From contig DATAVR010000089.1 in assembly GCA_036267635.1 (NCBI GenBank), positions 62,001 to 126,000 on the forward strand: DNA of 64,000 nucleotides. Direction: 5' to 3'. Below, piece by piece: positions 52,944-61,789 of the stretch. Both the position numbers and the translations under genes were made by a program. How positions within the stretch are numbered: the first letter of the stretch is position 1; every line of letters begins with the position of its first letter. The notes beneath the pieces are model-generated. The model did not search any database, was not told where the DNA came from, and saw nothing but the letters and a program-made list of their open reading frames with translations. Source of the DNA: JADGRB01 sp036267635 (lineage in GTDB: Bacteria > Myxococcota_A > Polyangia > Fen-1088).

Positions 52944-54563
52944 GTGATTCGCCTCGACCAGATCAGCAAGCAGCACGGACCGCAGATCCTCTTCGTCGAC
53001 GCCTCGGCGGCGCTGTTTCGCGGCGAGAAGATCGGGCTCGTCGGACCCAACGGCGCCGGCAAGTCGACCATCTTTCGGATGATCATGCGCGAGGAGTCGC
53101 CCGACGACGGCCAGGTCTCGGTGGAGAAGAACATCAGCATCGGCTACTTCAGCCAGGACGTCGGCGAGATGAAGGGGCGGCCGGTCGTCGCCGAGGTGAT
53201 GGCGGGCGCCGGCGCGGTGTCGGTGGTCGCCGCCGAGCTGAAGACGCTGGAGGACGCGCTGGCCGATCCAACCCGCGCCGACGAGCTGGACAAGATCCTC
53301 GCCCGCTTCGGCGAGGTGCAGGCGCGCTTCGACGAGCTCGGCGGCTACGCGCTGGAAGCGCGGGCGCGCGAGATCCTGGCTGGCCTCGGGTTCTCGCAGG
53401 AGGTCATGGACGGCGACGTCGGCAACCTCTCGGGCGGCTGGAAGATGCGGGTGGCGCTGGCGCGAATTCTGCTCATGCGCCCCGACGCCATGCTGCTCGA
53501 CGAGCCGTCCAACCACCTGGACCTGGAGTCGCTCATCTGGCTGGAGGGGTTCCTCAAGGGATACGAAGGCGCGCTCTTGATGACCTCGCACGATCGCGAG
53601 TTCCTCAACCGGATCGTGGGGCGGATCATCGAGATCGACGGCGGCGTGCTGACCAGCTTCTCGGGCAACCACGACTTTTACGAGAAGCAGCGGGCGCAGA
53701 ACGAGGTGCAGGCCCAGGCGGCCTTCGATCGGCAGCAGGCCATGCTGGCCAAGGAGATGCGCTTCATCGAGCGCTTCAAGGCGCAGGCGGCCAAGGCGTC
53801 GCAGGTCCAGTCGAGGGTGAAGAAGCTCGACAAGATAGAAAAGGTCGAGCCGCCCAAGCGGCGGAAGGCCCTGGCCTTCGAGTTCCCCCCCTGCGCGCGC
53901 TCGGGGGAGGACGTGGTCAAGATCGCCGGCGTGCACAAGCGCTACGGCTCGCGCGTCGTTTACCAGGGGCTGGACCTGGCGATTCGCCGCAAGGAGCGCT
54001 GGGCGATCATGGGGGTGAACGGCGCCGGCAAGTCGACGCTGCTCAAGCTGATCGCCGGTGAGACGGCCCCCGACGACGGGAGCGTCAACGTCGGGCCGAG
54101 CGTGAAGCTCGGCTACTTCGCGCAGCACGCGATGGACATCCTCGATCCCGAAAAGACGGTCTACGGGTCGCTGGAGGAGGCGTTCCCGCTGGCCAGCGTC
54201 GGCGCGCTCAAGACGCTGGCCGGCTGCTTCGGGTTCTCCGGTGACGACGTCGACAAGAGCTGCCGCATCCTCTCGGGCGGCGAGAAGGCGCGCCTGGTGC
54301 TGGCGCGCATCCTCTACGCGCGGCCGAACTTCCTGGTGCTCGACGAGCCGACGAACCACCTCGACATCGCCACCAAGGACATGATCGTCCGCTCGCTCGG
54401 CGACTACGACGGCACGATGCTGTTCGTGTCGCACGATCGCCAGTTCCTGGCCAAGCTGTCGAACCGCGTCCTCGAGCTCGGCCCCGACGGCCCGACGCTC
54501 TACGGCGGCGGCTACCTCGAATACGTCGCGCGCAGCGGCCACGAGGCGCCGGGGCTGCGCTGA
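52944..54563 (+). CDS. ABC-F ATPase (YbiT/EttA-like)
   Basis: The 539-residue protein has two complete ABC domains joined by a linker and no membrane segment. The first has GPNGAGKS, LSGGWKMR and LLDEPSNHLD; the second has GVNGAGKS, LSGGEKAR and VLDEPTNHLD. Both catalytic Glu are present. ABC-F proteins bind the ribosome E site and help resolve stalled translation; some give antibiotic resistance. The linker (KEMRFIERFKAQAAKASQVQ) and short C-terminus fit the YbiT group. The start is a GTG at 52944. Confidence 0.92.
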   Translation: MIRLDQISKQHGPQILFVDASAALFRGEKIGLVGPNGAGKSTIFRMIMREESPDDGQVSVEKNISIGYFSQDVGEMKGRPVVAEVMAGAGAVSVVAAELKTLEDALADPTRADELDKILARFGEVQARFDELGGYALEARAREILAGLGFSQEVMDGDVGNLSGGWKMRVALARILLMRPDAMLLDEPSNHLDLESLIWLEGFLKGYEGALLMTSHDREFLNRIVGRIIEIDGGVLTSFSGNHDFYEKQRAQNEVQAQAAFDRQQAMLAKEMRFIERFKAQAAKASQVQSRVKKLDKIEKVEPPKRRKALAFEFPPCARSGEDVVKIAGVHKRYGSRVVYQGLDLAIRRKERWAIMGVNGAGKSTLLKLIAGETAPDDGSVNVGPSVKLGYFAQHAMDILDPEKTVYGSLEEAFPLASVGALKTLAGCFGFSGDDVDKSCRILSGGEKARLVLARILYARPNFLVLDEPTNHLDIATKDMIVRSLGDYDGTMLFVSHDRQFLAKLSNRVLELGPDGPTLYGGGYLEYVARSGHEAPGLR

Positions 54564-54603
54564 TTGCTCCGCGCCTAGGCGCGAGTCGGACTATTGTTCG
54601 GCC

Positions 54604-55296
54604 ATGCCACTCACCGCCGTTGCAGTCGATCTGTGGTCGCACGTCCACCGCCAGCGACTTCCGGGCGGCGCGATCATGCAGGCGCGGATGAACGTCGTCC
54701 GGCTGGGCGACGGCGCCCTGCTGGTCCATTCACCGACACCGGTCGACGATTCGTTGGCTGCCGAGATCGCGGCGCTGGGCGACGTGGGATACGTCGTCGC
54801 GCCCAACTGCTTTCACCACCTGCACGTCACACCGTTCCTGACGCGCTTCCCGGGTGCCAAGGTCTACGGTGCGCCTGGGCTGGCGCAGAAGCGCCCGGAC
54901 CTGACGCTGGCGGGCACGTTGGACGATGGGGCCGCGGTGCCCTGGGCGGGTCTCCTCGACCAGATCGCGCTCGGGGGCGCGCCCAAGCTGAACGAGGTGG
55001 TCTTCCTTCACCGTGCCTCGCGCTCTCTGCTGGTGACCGATCTCCTTTTCAACGTCACCGCGCCGGACAACTGGGCGACCGGGCTGGTCTTGCGGCTCAT
55101 GGGGACCTACAAACGCCTGGGTCCCAACCGCCTCTTGCGGTGGCGGCTGACCAAGGATCGGCGCGCGCTCAAGGCCAGCGTCGAACGGATGTTGGCCTGG
55201 GACTTCGTGCGCGTGCTTCCGGGGCACGGCGAGGTGTTCGAGTCGCCCGAGGCGCGCGAGCGGGCGCGCGCCGCACTTGGCTGGGTCCTCGCCTGA
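54604..55296 (+). CDS. DUF4336 protein (metallo-beta-lactamase-like)
   Basis: The 230-residue protein contains VAPNCFHHLHVTPFLTRFPG and VLPGHGEVF, typical of DUF4336, a divergent metallo-beta-lactamase fold family. The His cluster (CFHHLH) may hold one or two metals. Substrate and role are unknown. Its stop overlaps the ATG of the DNA ligase gene as TGATG, so they are coupled in translation and may be functionally linked. Confidence 0.82.
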   Translation: MPLTAVAVDLWSHVHRQRLPGGAIMQARMNVVRLGDGALLVHSPTPVDDSLAAEIAALGDVGYVVAPNCFHHLHVTPFLTRFPGAKVYGAPGLAQKRPDLTLAGTLDDGAAVPWAGLLDQIALGGAPKLNEVVFLHRASRSLLVTDLLFNVTAPDNWATGLVLRLMGTYKRLGPNRLLRWRLTKDRRALKASVERMLAWDFVRVLPGHGEVFESPEARERARAALGWVLA

Positions 55297-56381
55297 TGAC
55301 GCTCCCGGTCCCGCCGCCGGTCTTGCCGATGCTCTCCAAGCGGATCGCGGAGCTTCCGGAGGGGGACGGCTGGATCTTCGAGCCCAAGTGGGACGGCTTT
55401 CGGGCGCTCATCTTCCGCGACGGCGACGAGCTGACGATCCAGAGCCGCGACGACAAGACGCTCAATCGCTATTTCCCCGAGCTGGTCGCGACGCTGAAGG
55501 CGCAGCTTCCCGCGCGCTGCGTGCTCGACGGCGAGATCGTGCTCGTGCGCGGCTCGGGGCTCGACTTCGAGATGCTGCAGCAGCGCATTCATCCGGCCGC
55601 CTCGCGGGTGAAGCTGCTGGCGGCGGAGATCCCGGTCTCGATCGTCTTCTTCGATCTGCTGTGCGACGGCGATCGCGATCTGCGCGGCGTCCCGTTTCGC
55701 GAGCGGCGGGCGCTGCTCGAGGCGCGGCTCGGGGACGCGCAGCCGCCGATTCACCTCACGCCCGCCACCACCGACCGCGCCGTGGCCGGCGACTGGTTCA
55801 AGCGCTTCGAGGGCGCCGGGCTCGACGGCGTGATGGCCAAGCCGGCCGCCGGCCTCTACGAGTCGAACAAGCGCGTGATGTTCAAGGTCAAGCACGAGCG
55901 CGAGTGCGATTGCGTGGTGGCCGGGTTTCGCTGGCACGCCAAAGGCGAAAAGACCGCTGTCGGGTCGTTGCTGCTCGGCCTCTACGACGACGACGGCAAG
56001 CTGCAACATGTCGGCGTCGCCGCCAGCTTCACGGCCGCCAAGCGGATCGAGCTGGTCGACCTGTTGGCCCCTTATCGCCAGCGCGCCGTCGCCGACCATC
56101 CGTGGAAGGAGTGGGCGATGGCGCAACAGCTGGAGGGGGAGGGCCACCGCGTCCCCGGCGTGAAGAGCCGCTGGAGCCAGGGAAAGGACCTGTCGTGGGA
56201 GCCGCTCCGCGCCGAGCTGGTCGCCGAGGTCGCCTACGAGCACATGCAAGGGTCGCGCTTCCGCCACACGGCGCACTTCCGCCGCTGGCGCCCCGACAAG
56301 AACCCGCGCGACTGTACCTACGAGCAGCTGGAGGTCGTCGCCCCCCACGAGCTGGCCGCCATCTTCGCCGCCGGCCGCTGA
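55296..56381 (+). CDS. ligC: ATP-dependent DNA ligase (LigC-like)
   Basis: The 361-residue protein has the nucleotidyltransferase core: FEPKWDGFRALIF with the AMP-linked Lys31, LDGEIVLVRG, motif IIIa IVFFDLLCDGDRDLRG, motif IV GVMAKPA and motif V RVMFKVKHERECDCVV. An OB-fold domain follows (about 210-340). Size and order match mycobacterial LigC rather than LigB or the ligase part of LigD. Such ligases work in end joining or repair. It is coupled to the DUF4336 gene. A LigD-type polymerase gene lies 2.7 kb further on. Confidence 0.9.
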   Translation: MTLPVPPPVLPMLSKRIAELPEGDGWIFEPKWDGFRALIFRDGDELTIQSRDDKTLNRYFPELVATLKAQLPARCVLDGEIVLVRGSGLDFEMLQQRIHPAASRVKLLAAEIPVSIVFFDLLCDGDRDLRGVPFRERRALLEARLGDAQPPIHLTPATTDRAVAGDWFKRFEGAGLDGVMAKPAAGLYESNKRVMFKVKHERECDCVVAGFRWHAKGEKTAVGSLLLGLYDDDGKLQHVGVAASFTAAKRIELVDLLAPYRQRAVADHPWKEWAMAQQLEGEGHRVPGVKSRWSQGKDLSWEPLRAELVAEVAYEHMQGSRFRHTAHFRRWRPDKNPRDCTYEQLEVVAPHELAAIFAAGR

Positions 56382-56461
56382 ACAAATCGACGGTGACACC
56401 GGTCACCACGTGCCGTTATTTCGACCAACCTCGGCCGTCGCGGCACTAACCGGATGGACCG

Positions 56462-56935
56462 ATGGAAGATCAACGGGCGGCGTTCACGGACGGTGCCGTC
56501 GACCAGCCGTTCTCGGAGCTGATCCGCGAATGGTTGGACGAGGGTGATCGACAGAGCGAGAGCGTGGGCCAGGTATCGACGGCGTCGTCGCCCGGAGCCG
56601 AGGCGCCGCTGCGACAACGTCTGCAGCGGTTGTGGGCGGGGATCGATCGCCATCGAGTCCTGGTCCTCGCCGTTGTCGGCCTGCTTCCGCTCGCGCTGTT
56701 CACGGTCACGCATCGCGCGGCCTCGAGCGTCTCGACGACGACGCGCGTGCCGCTCGCGGTCAGCGTTCCGCTCGCGGTGTCGACGACGGTGAGCGCTCCG
56801 CTCCCGGTGAATGCCGCGGAATCGCGTCTGCGGGTGGTCCCCCCGCCGCGGGCGGCGTCAGTCAGGCTTCCGGAGCACCGAGCGGAAAAGCGCCGGGGTC
56901 ATCCCCATCGTTCGGTCGCGCACCGGCCGCGCTGA
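56462..56935 (+). CDS. Hypothetical single-pass membrane protein
   Basis: The 157-residue protein has an acidic N-terminus, one hydrophobic helix (VLVLAVVGLLPLALFTV, about 66-84) and a Ser/Thr/Val/Pro-rich outer region with a basic tail. Similar layouts occur in myxobacterial sensor or stress proteins, but I recognise no family. It converges on the roadblock-like gene. Confidence 0.5.
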   Translation: MEDQRAAFTDGAVDQPFSELIREWLDEGDRQSESVGQVSTASSPGAEAPLRQRLQRLWAGIDRHRVLVLAVVGLLPLALFTVTHRAASSVSTTTRVPLAVSVPLAVSTTVSAPLPVNAAESRLRVVPPPRAASVRLPEHRAEKRRGHPHRSVAHRPR

Positions 56936-56958
56936 GCCGCCCGAGCCCTCCGTCGCGC

Positions 56959-57483
56959 CTACCCCGCCGATCGGTCGCGGAATCTCCGCATGCCGGGGTA
57001 CGACGCCCGCGTCGGCGAGGGCACGGCAGCGCTCTCGCTGGGCGCGGTCTGCTCCGCTGTCCTCTCGACGGCCGGAGCGGGGCGCATGGCCGCCTGAACC
57101 TGCGCGACAGCGGCGGAAATACGGCGGCAGACCAGGTTGACGGCCATCCGCAGCGCCGGCATGTTCACGCGCCCCGTGACGACGACGCAGAGCAGGCCGC
57201 CCGAAACCCATTTCAGGTAGACGCGGTGGTCGCCGTAGCGAACGAGCGCCATGTCCAGCTCGTCGCCGACCGCGGCGAAGGCCTCGCCCATCCGGAGCAG
57301 TCGGCTGCCCGCTTCGCTGAGCACGCTGTCCTCGAAGAGCGCGGGGATCTCCCGCGCGAGCAGACGGCCACCTTCGGCGCAAACGAAGCTGCCGGCGACC
57401 CCGCCCACGTCCCTCAGCGTGGCGAGGCTGCTGCGAATCCCCTCGGTGAGCTCCTGAAGCTCGGCATCGGTCGCGGCGTTCAA
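56959..57483 (-). CDS. Roadblock/LC7-like protein coupled to Amt
   Basis: The 174-residue protein has a central alpha/beta region of about 110 residues (SFVCAEGGRLLAREIPALFE, MALVRYGDHRVYLKWVSGGL, LCVVVTGRVNMPALRMAVNL) like the roadblock/LC7 (MglB) fold, which forms dimers and often regulates small GTPases. The last 60 residues are Pro/Ala/Ser-rich. It starts at a TTG that overlaps the amt stop as TTGA, so translation depends on amt. The gene that normally follows amt is the PII protein glnK; here it is replaced by this protein. Confidence 0.72.
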   Translation of the reverse strand: MNAATDAELQELTEGIRSSLATLRDVGGVAGSFVCAEGGRLLAREIPALFEDSVLSEAGSRLLRMGEAFAAVGDELDMALVRYGDHRVYLKWVSGGLLCVVVTGRVNMPALRMAVNLVCRRISAAVAQVQAAMRPAPAVERTAEQTAPSESAAVPSPTRASYPGMRRFRDRSAG

Positions 57484-58898
57484 AGCTTGGCCACCGAGTC
57501 GGGCATGGCTTCGGTGCTGTATCCCTCCATCCCCATCTCGGGGACGTCGAGGCCGAGCTGTTCCGTCTCGCTCGAGACGCGGTTGCCGGCCAGCGCCCCC
57601 GCCACCTTGAGCGCCAGGTAGGTGACGAACCCGACCCACAAGACGTTGGCGATGAGGCCCACGCATTCGGCGAGAAACTGCGAGGGGTCACCGTAGAAGA
57701 GCCCCCGGACCGGCCCGGGGACGCCGTTCCACCCGTCGCCGTAGCGGCCGTCGGCGAACAGGCCGAGCGAGAGAATTCCCCAGGCGCCGCAGACTCCGTG
57801 CACCGACGACGCGCCCACCGGGTCGTCGATCTTGAGCACGTTCTCGATGAACATCGCGGAGACGACGACCAGGACCCCCGCCACCAGGCCGATGAAGATG
57901 GCTATCGGCGCGGTCACGAAGGCGCAGGGCGCGGTGATGGCGACCAGTCCGGCCAGCATCCCGTTGCAGAGCATGCTGACGTCGGGCGTTCCGAACCGGA
58001 ACATCATGTAGAGGTAAGCGCCGAAGGCGCCGGTGGCCGAAGCCAGCATGGTGTTCACGGCGATGACGGCGATGTGGGTGTCGGTGCCCGACAGGGTCGA
58101 CCCGGGGTTGAACCCGAACCAACCGAACGCGAGGATGAAGGTCCCGAGCACCGCCATCGGAATGTTGTGACCGGGAATCGGGACGGCCTTCCCGCTGGCG
58201 GTGTACTTGCCGATGCGCGGGCCCATCATCTTGGCCCCGACCAGCGCCGCCACGCCCCCGACCATGTGGACGACGGAGCTCCCGGCGAAGTCGACGTGGC
58301 CGTGGCCGAGGCCGAAGTTGTGCCCGAGCTGCGACAGCCAGCCGCCGCCCCAGACCCAGTTGGCGTAGATGGGATAGATGATGGTGGAGAGGATGAAGCT
58401 GAAGATCACGAACGAGGTGAACTTCCAGCGCTCGGCCATGGCGCCCGTCGGGATGGTGGCGGCGGTGTCCATGAAGACCATCTGAAACAGGAAGAGGGCC
58501 GCCACCGGCGCGGTGTAAACGGCGGGCGAGAGGAAGAAGCCCCGCATCCCGAACAGACCGAAGGCCTTGCCGCCGATCTGGATGACCAGCTCGCTCGAGA
58601 GGGTTGCATCGTTGCTGAAGGTGGAGAGGGCGCCGACGCCGCCCATCTGGAGGGCGAACCCCATGGCCCAAAAACCGATGATCCCGATCGAGTAGACGAG
58701 GAAGTTCATCCCCATCGTGTGGGCGACGTTTTTCGCCCGGGTCAGGCCCGTCTCGACCAGCGCGAACCCGGCCTGCATGAACATGACGAGGAAGCCCGTC
58801 ACCAGGGTCCAGACGATGTTCAACGCGGTCTGGCCGGAGAGCACCAGCTCACGCGTCTCTGCGAGGCCCTTGGCCAGATCAGCGACGTTTGCGTCCAC
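57480..58898 (-). CDS. amt: Ammonium transporter
   Basis: The 472-residue protein has 11 membrane helices and the Amt/Rh landmarks: FVMFMQAGFALVE-like FLVMFMQAGFALVETGLTRA, FMDTAATIPTGAMAERWK, VDFAGSSVVHMVGG with the pore His, FGWFGFNPGS, and DDPVGASSVHGVCGAWG with the second pore His. It conducts ammonium into the cytoplasm. The C-terminal tail (about 430-472) is longer than in AmtB. The downstream gene is the roadblock-like gene, not glnK. Confidence 0.93.
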   Translation of the reverse strand: MDANVADLAKGLAETRELVLSGQTALNIVWTLVTGFLVMFMQAGFALVETGLTRAKNVAHTMGMNFLVYSIGIIGFWAMGFALQMGGVGALSTFSNDATLSSELVIQIGGKAFGLFGMRGFFLSPAVYTAPVAALFLFQMVFMDTAATIPTGAMAERWKFTSFVIFSFILSTIIYPIYANWVWGGGWLSQLGHNFGLGHGHVDFAGSSVVHMVGGVAALVGAKMMGPRIGKYTASGKAVPIPGHNIPMAVLGTFILAFGWFGFNPGSTLSGTDTHIAVIAVNTMLASATGAFGAYLYMMFRFGTPDVSMLCNGMLAGLVAITAPCAFVTAPIAIFIGLVAGVLVVVSAMFIENVLKIDDPVGASSVHGVCGAWGILSLGLFADGRYGDGWNGVPGPVRGLFYGDPSQFLAECVGLIANVLWVGFVTYLALKVAGALAGNRVSSETEQLGLDVPEMGMEGYSTEAMPDSVAKL

Positions 58899-59042
58899 GC
58901 GGGGCCCAGATTCTCAGAAGTCCGGTCAAGAGCTGGTTTCCAAGCCGCTCTTGTTGCGTTGCCTCCTGGTGGCGTTCTGATGGCTGGCGCGTGCCGCTGT
59001 GGTGACTCGACCGATCTGCGGCCGGTCGTTGCGGTCAGCTGC

Positions 59043-59070
59043 CGTCAGTCGTCAGTCGTCAGCCGTCAGC
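59043..59070. repeat. Four tandem 7-base units at the polymerase 3' end
   Basis: CGTCAGT, CGTCAGT, CGTCAGC and CGTCAGC follow each other and overlap the stop codon of the LigD-like polymerase gene (59066-59068). Confidence 0.85.
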
Positions 59071-60442
59071 CGCCGCTGTCGCCGGGCGGGGGCGCCCGCC
59101 GCGCGAGACGGCGCCACTCGCGGGTCGGATCGTCGTCGGGATCGGGCGTCTCCTGCGGCGGGCGCGTCGCCTCGGGGACGTGGCGCAGGTTGATCCGGAT
59201 GCGGGTCCAGGTCGAGGAGCGGCCGCGCATCGCATCGATGAGGACGTCGTCGACCGCGAGCAGCTGCGCCGCTTCGACGTGCTTGGTCTTCCAGCGCTCG
59301 AGGCCTGCAAGCGCCGCGTTCTTGTCGGGCGAGTTCGCCACGGTGATGAGCGGCATCTTCGAGATCCGGGTGCCCGGCGCCGTGGTCTTTTTTTCGACGT
59401 TGGCGGCGCCGCGTGCGCGCGAGGGCGCCACCCGCGGCGCTTCACCCTCGGTCTTGCGGAAGTGGGGCGGCCAGGGGGCGTCGCCGAGCCCCGCCGCGTC
59501 ATCGCGCGCCGCCAGCTCCAGCAGCTTCTCCAGGCTTCCGGCCGCGGCGTCCATGCCGGCCTGGGGATCGGGCCGCGCGGCGAAGCGCGCCGGCATCGTG
59601 GCCACGGTGAAGTCGGCCGGATTGCAGTCGGCGACCTCGCTCCAGTCGAGCGGCGCCGACACGCGCGCGTCGGGAAGCGGGCGGATCGAATACGCCGAGC
59701 AGGTGGTGCGATCCTTGGCGTTCTGGTTGTAGTCGAGGAAGACGCCGTGGCGCTCCTCCTTCCACCACTTCGAGGTGGCCACGGTCGGGGCGCGCCGCTC
59801 GATCTCGCGCGACAGCGCCAGCGCCGCGCGGCGAACGTCGTCGAAGCTCCAGCGGGGGTGAATGCGGGCGTTGACGTGAATTCCGCGTGAGCCGCTGGTC
59901 TTGGGCCACCCCGTGAGGCCGAGCTCCTCCATCAGCGCTTTGACCTCCAGCGCCACGCGGCGCACGTCATCCCAGCCGACGCCGGGGCCGGGATCGAGAT
60001 CGACGCGCAGCTCGTCGGGGTGGTCGAGATCGCCGGCCCGCACCGCGTGCGGATGCAGCTCGAGGCAGCCGAGGTTCACGATGAAGGCCAGGCCGGCAGC
60101 GTCGTCGACCACCACCTCTTCCGCCGTCCGCCCCGAGGGAAACGACAGTGTCACCGTGCGCAGCCAGTCGGGGCGCTTGTCGGGCGCGCGCTTCTGATAG
60201 AAGGCCGGCGCCTCGGCGCCGTCGACGAAGCGCTTGAGGACGATTGGGCGATCGCGGATTCCGCCCAGCGCGCCGTCGGCGACGGAGAGGTAGTAGCGGA
60301 CCACGTCGAGCTTGCTGAGCTTGGCCTCGCGCGTGAAGTAGGGCTTAGCCGGGTTGCTGACCCGCACCTCGCGCCCGGCGACCGTCAGCGTCTCGGCGGC
60401 GTCCTCTTTCTTTCGCTCTTTCTTTCCCTCTTTCTGGCCCAC
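59066..60442 (-). CDS. LigD-type polymerase domain protein (prim-pol)
   Basis: The 458-residue protein contains the LigD polymerase domain: VRVSNPAKPYF, DRPIVLKRFVDG, HPDELRVDLDPGPGVGWDDV with the catalytic DxD-type Asp pair, and GWPKTSGSRGIHVNARIHPR. In bacterial non-homologous end joining this domain fills in ends with nucleotides, preferably ribonucleotides. It is a free-standing polymerase here, with LigC as separate ligase 2.7 kb away, as in mycobacterial PrimPolC/LigC systems. The N-terminus is Lys/Glu-rich (QKEGKKERKKEDAAE), encoded by TTTC repeats. The C-terminal 130 residues are less conserved. Ku is not in the window. Confidence 0.87.
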   Translation of the reverse strand: MGQKEGKKERKKEDAAETLTVAGREVRVSNPAKPYFTREAKLSKLDVVRYYLSVADGALGGIRDRPIVLKRFVDGAEAPAFYQKRAPDKRPDWLRTVTLSFPSGRTAEEVVVDDAAGLAFIVNLGCLELHPHAVRAGDLDHPDELRVDLDPGPGVGWDDVRRVALEVKALMEELGLTGWPKTSGSRGIHVNARIHPRWSFDDVRRAALALSREIERRAPTVATSKWWKEERHGVFLDYNQNAKDRTTCSAYSIRPLPDARVSAPLDWSEVADCNPADFTVATMPARFAARPDPQAGMDAAAGSLEKLLELAARDDAAGLGDAPWPPHFRKTEGEAPRVAPSRARGAANVEKKTTAPGTRISKMPLITVANSPDKNAALAGLERWKTKHVEAAQLLAVDDVLIDAMRGRSSTWTRIRINLRHVPEATRPPQETPDPDDDPTREWRRLARRAPPPGDSGG

Positions 60443-60451
60443 GCGCCAAGG

Positions 60452-61708
60452 CTACAACGACTTGGCGTCGGTCGAGCGGCGGAGGAGGGTCCCGAGCAGC
60501 GCCGCGGCGGCCAGCGCGATCACCGCCAGGCCGTACTCGTGCGCGGTCACCAGCAGGCCGCCGCCGTGAACGACGCCGAGCCCGGCCACCACCGCCGGCG
60601 CCCCCATCGCCAGATAGGCGACCACGTAGAGGACCGAGAGCACGCCGGCGCGCTGGTGCGGCGCGGCCAGCGGGATGACGCTGCGGATGGCGCCCTGAAA
60701 GGCGCCGCCAAAACCGATCCCGGCGACGGCGGTGCCGACAAAGAGGATGCCCACCGAGGCGCGGGCGATCGCCAGCAGCGTGACCGCCACGCCGGCCATG
60801 AGCACGGCGGTTCCGAACAGCGTCAGGAACCGCGCCGATCGCTGGCGGGTGAACAGCACGGCCAGGGCGCCGCTCCCGGCCATCGCGAACAGAACCAGTC
60901 CCCCCAGCAGCGGCGAGCTCGAACCGACGAGGCGCCGCACCAGCGTCGGCCCCAATGACCCGTAGAAGCCGACCAGCGCCCAGGCGGCGACCAGGGCCGG
61001 CACCGCCAGCAGCATCGGCACGCGGGCGTGGGCAGGCAGGTGAAACTGCGGCCGCAGCGACGCCAGCGCTCCGGGACGCGGCGTCACCGACTCGGGCATC
61101 GCCGCCACGCCGAGCGCCTGGGCGAGGAAGATCGCGGCGAGCGCGACATAGACGAGCACGGTCGGCGCGGGGAGAAACACCACCATCAGCCCCGAGGCGA
61201 GCGCGCCCGTCGCGGTCCCGAGCATCGGGCCGACCGCGTTGGCGACGGTGCCCTTGGCCCGATCGAGATCCAACATGCCGGCCCCGACGGCGCCGGCGGC
61301 CGCGCCGGTCGAGAGACCCTGGATCACGCGCGCCAGGAGCAGCGCCCCCACGCCGTGCGCGGTGGCGAAGATCGCCATGGTCACCGCCTGCAGCAGCGTG
61401 GCCGCGAAGAGGATGGGCCGACGCCCGACGTAGTCGGAGAGGCTGCCGAACACCAGCAGCGCGGCCAGCACCGCCAGCGCGTAGATCCCAAAGATCACGG
61501 TGATGGTGATGGGCGAGAAGCCCCAGGCCGCCTGGTAGAGCGCGTAGAGCGGCGTCGGCGCGCTCGAGCCGGCCAGAAAGAACAGGATGATCGACGCCTG
61601 GAGATAGAACGCGGCGGGCTTGGTGAGCTGAGGGAGACGCCAGGCCGCCCGTGAATGATCATGAGGCGCGAGCGTGACGGAGGCGGCGGCGGTGCCTGGG
61701 GTCGACAT
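60452..61708 (-). CDS. MFS transporter
   Basis: The 418-residue protein has 12 membrane helices and the MFS motif GSLSDYVGRRPILFAAT between helices 2 and 3. The N-terminal half of the sequence (SSAPTPLYALYQAAWGFSPI) is typical of drug or sugar efflux members. AGGAG precedes the ATG at 61708. It is divergent from a TetR gene, with two operators between, so expression is probably induced by a substrate it exports. Confidence 0.87.
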   Translation of the reverse strand: MSTPGTAAASVTLAPHDHSRAAWRLPQLTKPAAFYLQASIILFFLAGSSAPTPLYALYQAAWGFSPITITVIFGIYALAVLAALLVFGSLSDYVGRRPILFAATLLQAVTMAIFATAHGVGALLLARVIQGLSTGAAAGAVGAGMLDLDRAKGTVANAVGPMLGTATGALASGLMVVFLPAPTVLVYVALAAIFLAQALGVAAMPESVTPRPGALASLRPQFHLPAHARVPMLLAVPALVAAWALVGFYGSLGPTLVRRLVGSSSPLLGGLVLFAMAGSGALAVLFTRQRSARFLTLFGTAVLMAGVAVTLLAIARASVGILFVGTAVAGIGFGGAFQGAIRSVIPLAAPHQRAGVLSVLYVVAYLAMGAPAVVAGLGVVHGGGLLVTAHEYGLAVIALAAAALLGTLLRRSTDAKSL

Positions 61709-61732
61709 GAGATCTCCTGGGCGGCGGAAGAA

Positions 61733-61746
61733 ACAGACCGGTCTGT
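61733..61746. promoter_or_regulatory. TetR operator 1 (14-base perfect palindrome)
   Basis: ACAGACCGGTCTGT is a perfect palindrome. It lies just downstream of the predicted transcription start of the MFS gene (near 61751), where a bound repressor would block elongation. Confidence 0.7.
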
Positions 61747-61754
61747 CTGATGCC

Positions 61755-61783
61755 TTGACGATAAACAGACCGGTCGGTATAGT
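61755..61783 (+). promoter_or_regulatory. Sigma-70 promoter of tetR, leaderless
   Basis: TTGACG (61755-61760), a 17-base spacer and TATAGT (61778-61783). Seven bases after the -10 is 61790, the A of the tetR ATG, so the mRNA is probably leaderless. Confidence 0.75.
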
Positions 61784-61786
61784 CAA
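61758..61786 (-). promoter_or_regulatory. Sigma-70 promoter of the MFS gene
   Basis: On the minus strand TTGACT (61786-61781), a 17-base spacer and TATCGT (61763-61758). It overlaps the tetR promoter almost completely, in the opposite direction, giving a leader of about 43 bases to the MFS ATG. Confidence 0.7.
61765..61778. promoter_or_regulatory. TetR operator 2, in the spacers of both promoters
   Basis: ACAGACCGGTCGGT differs from operator 1 at one base. It lies between the -35 and -10 of both overlapping promoters, so one bound dimer could repress both genes. Confidence 0.7.
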
Positions 61787-61789
61787 GTC

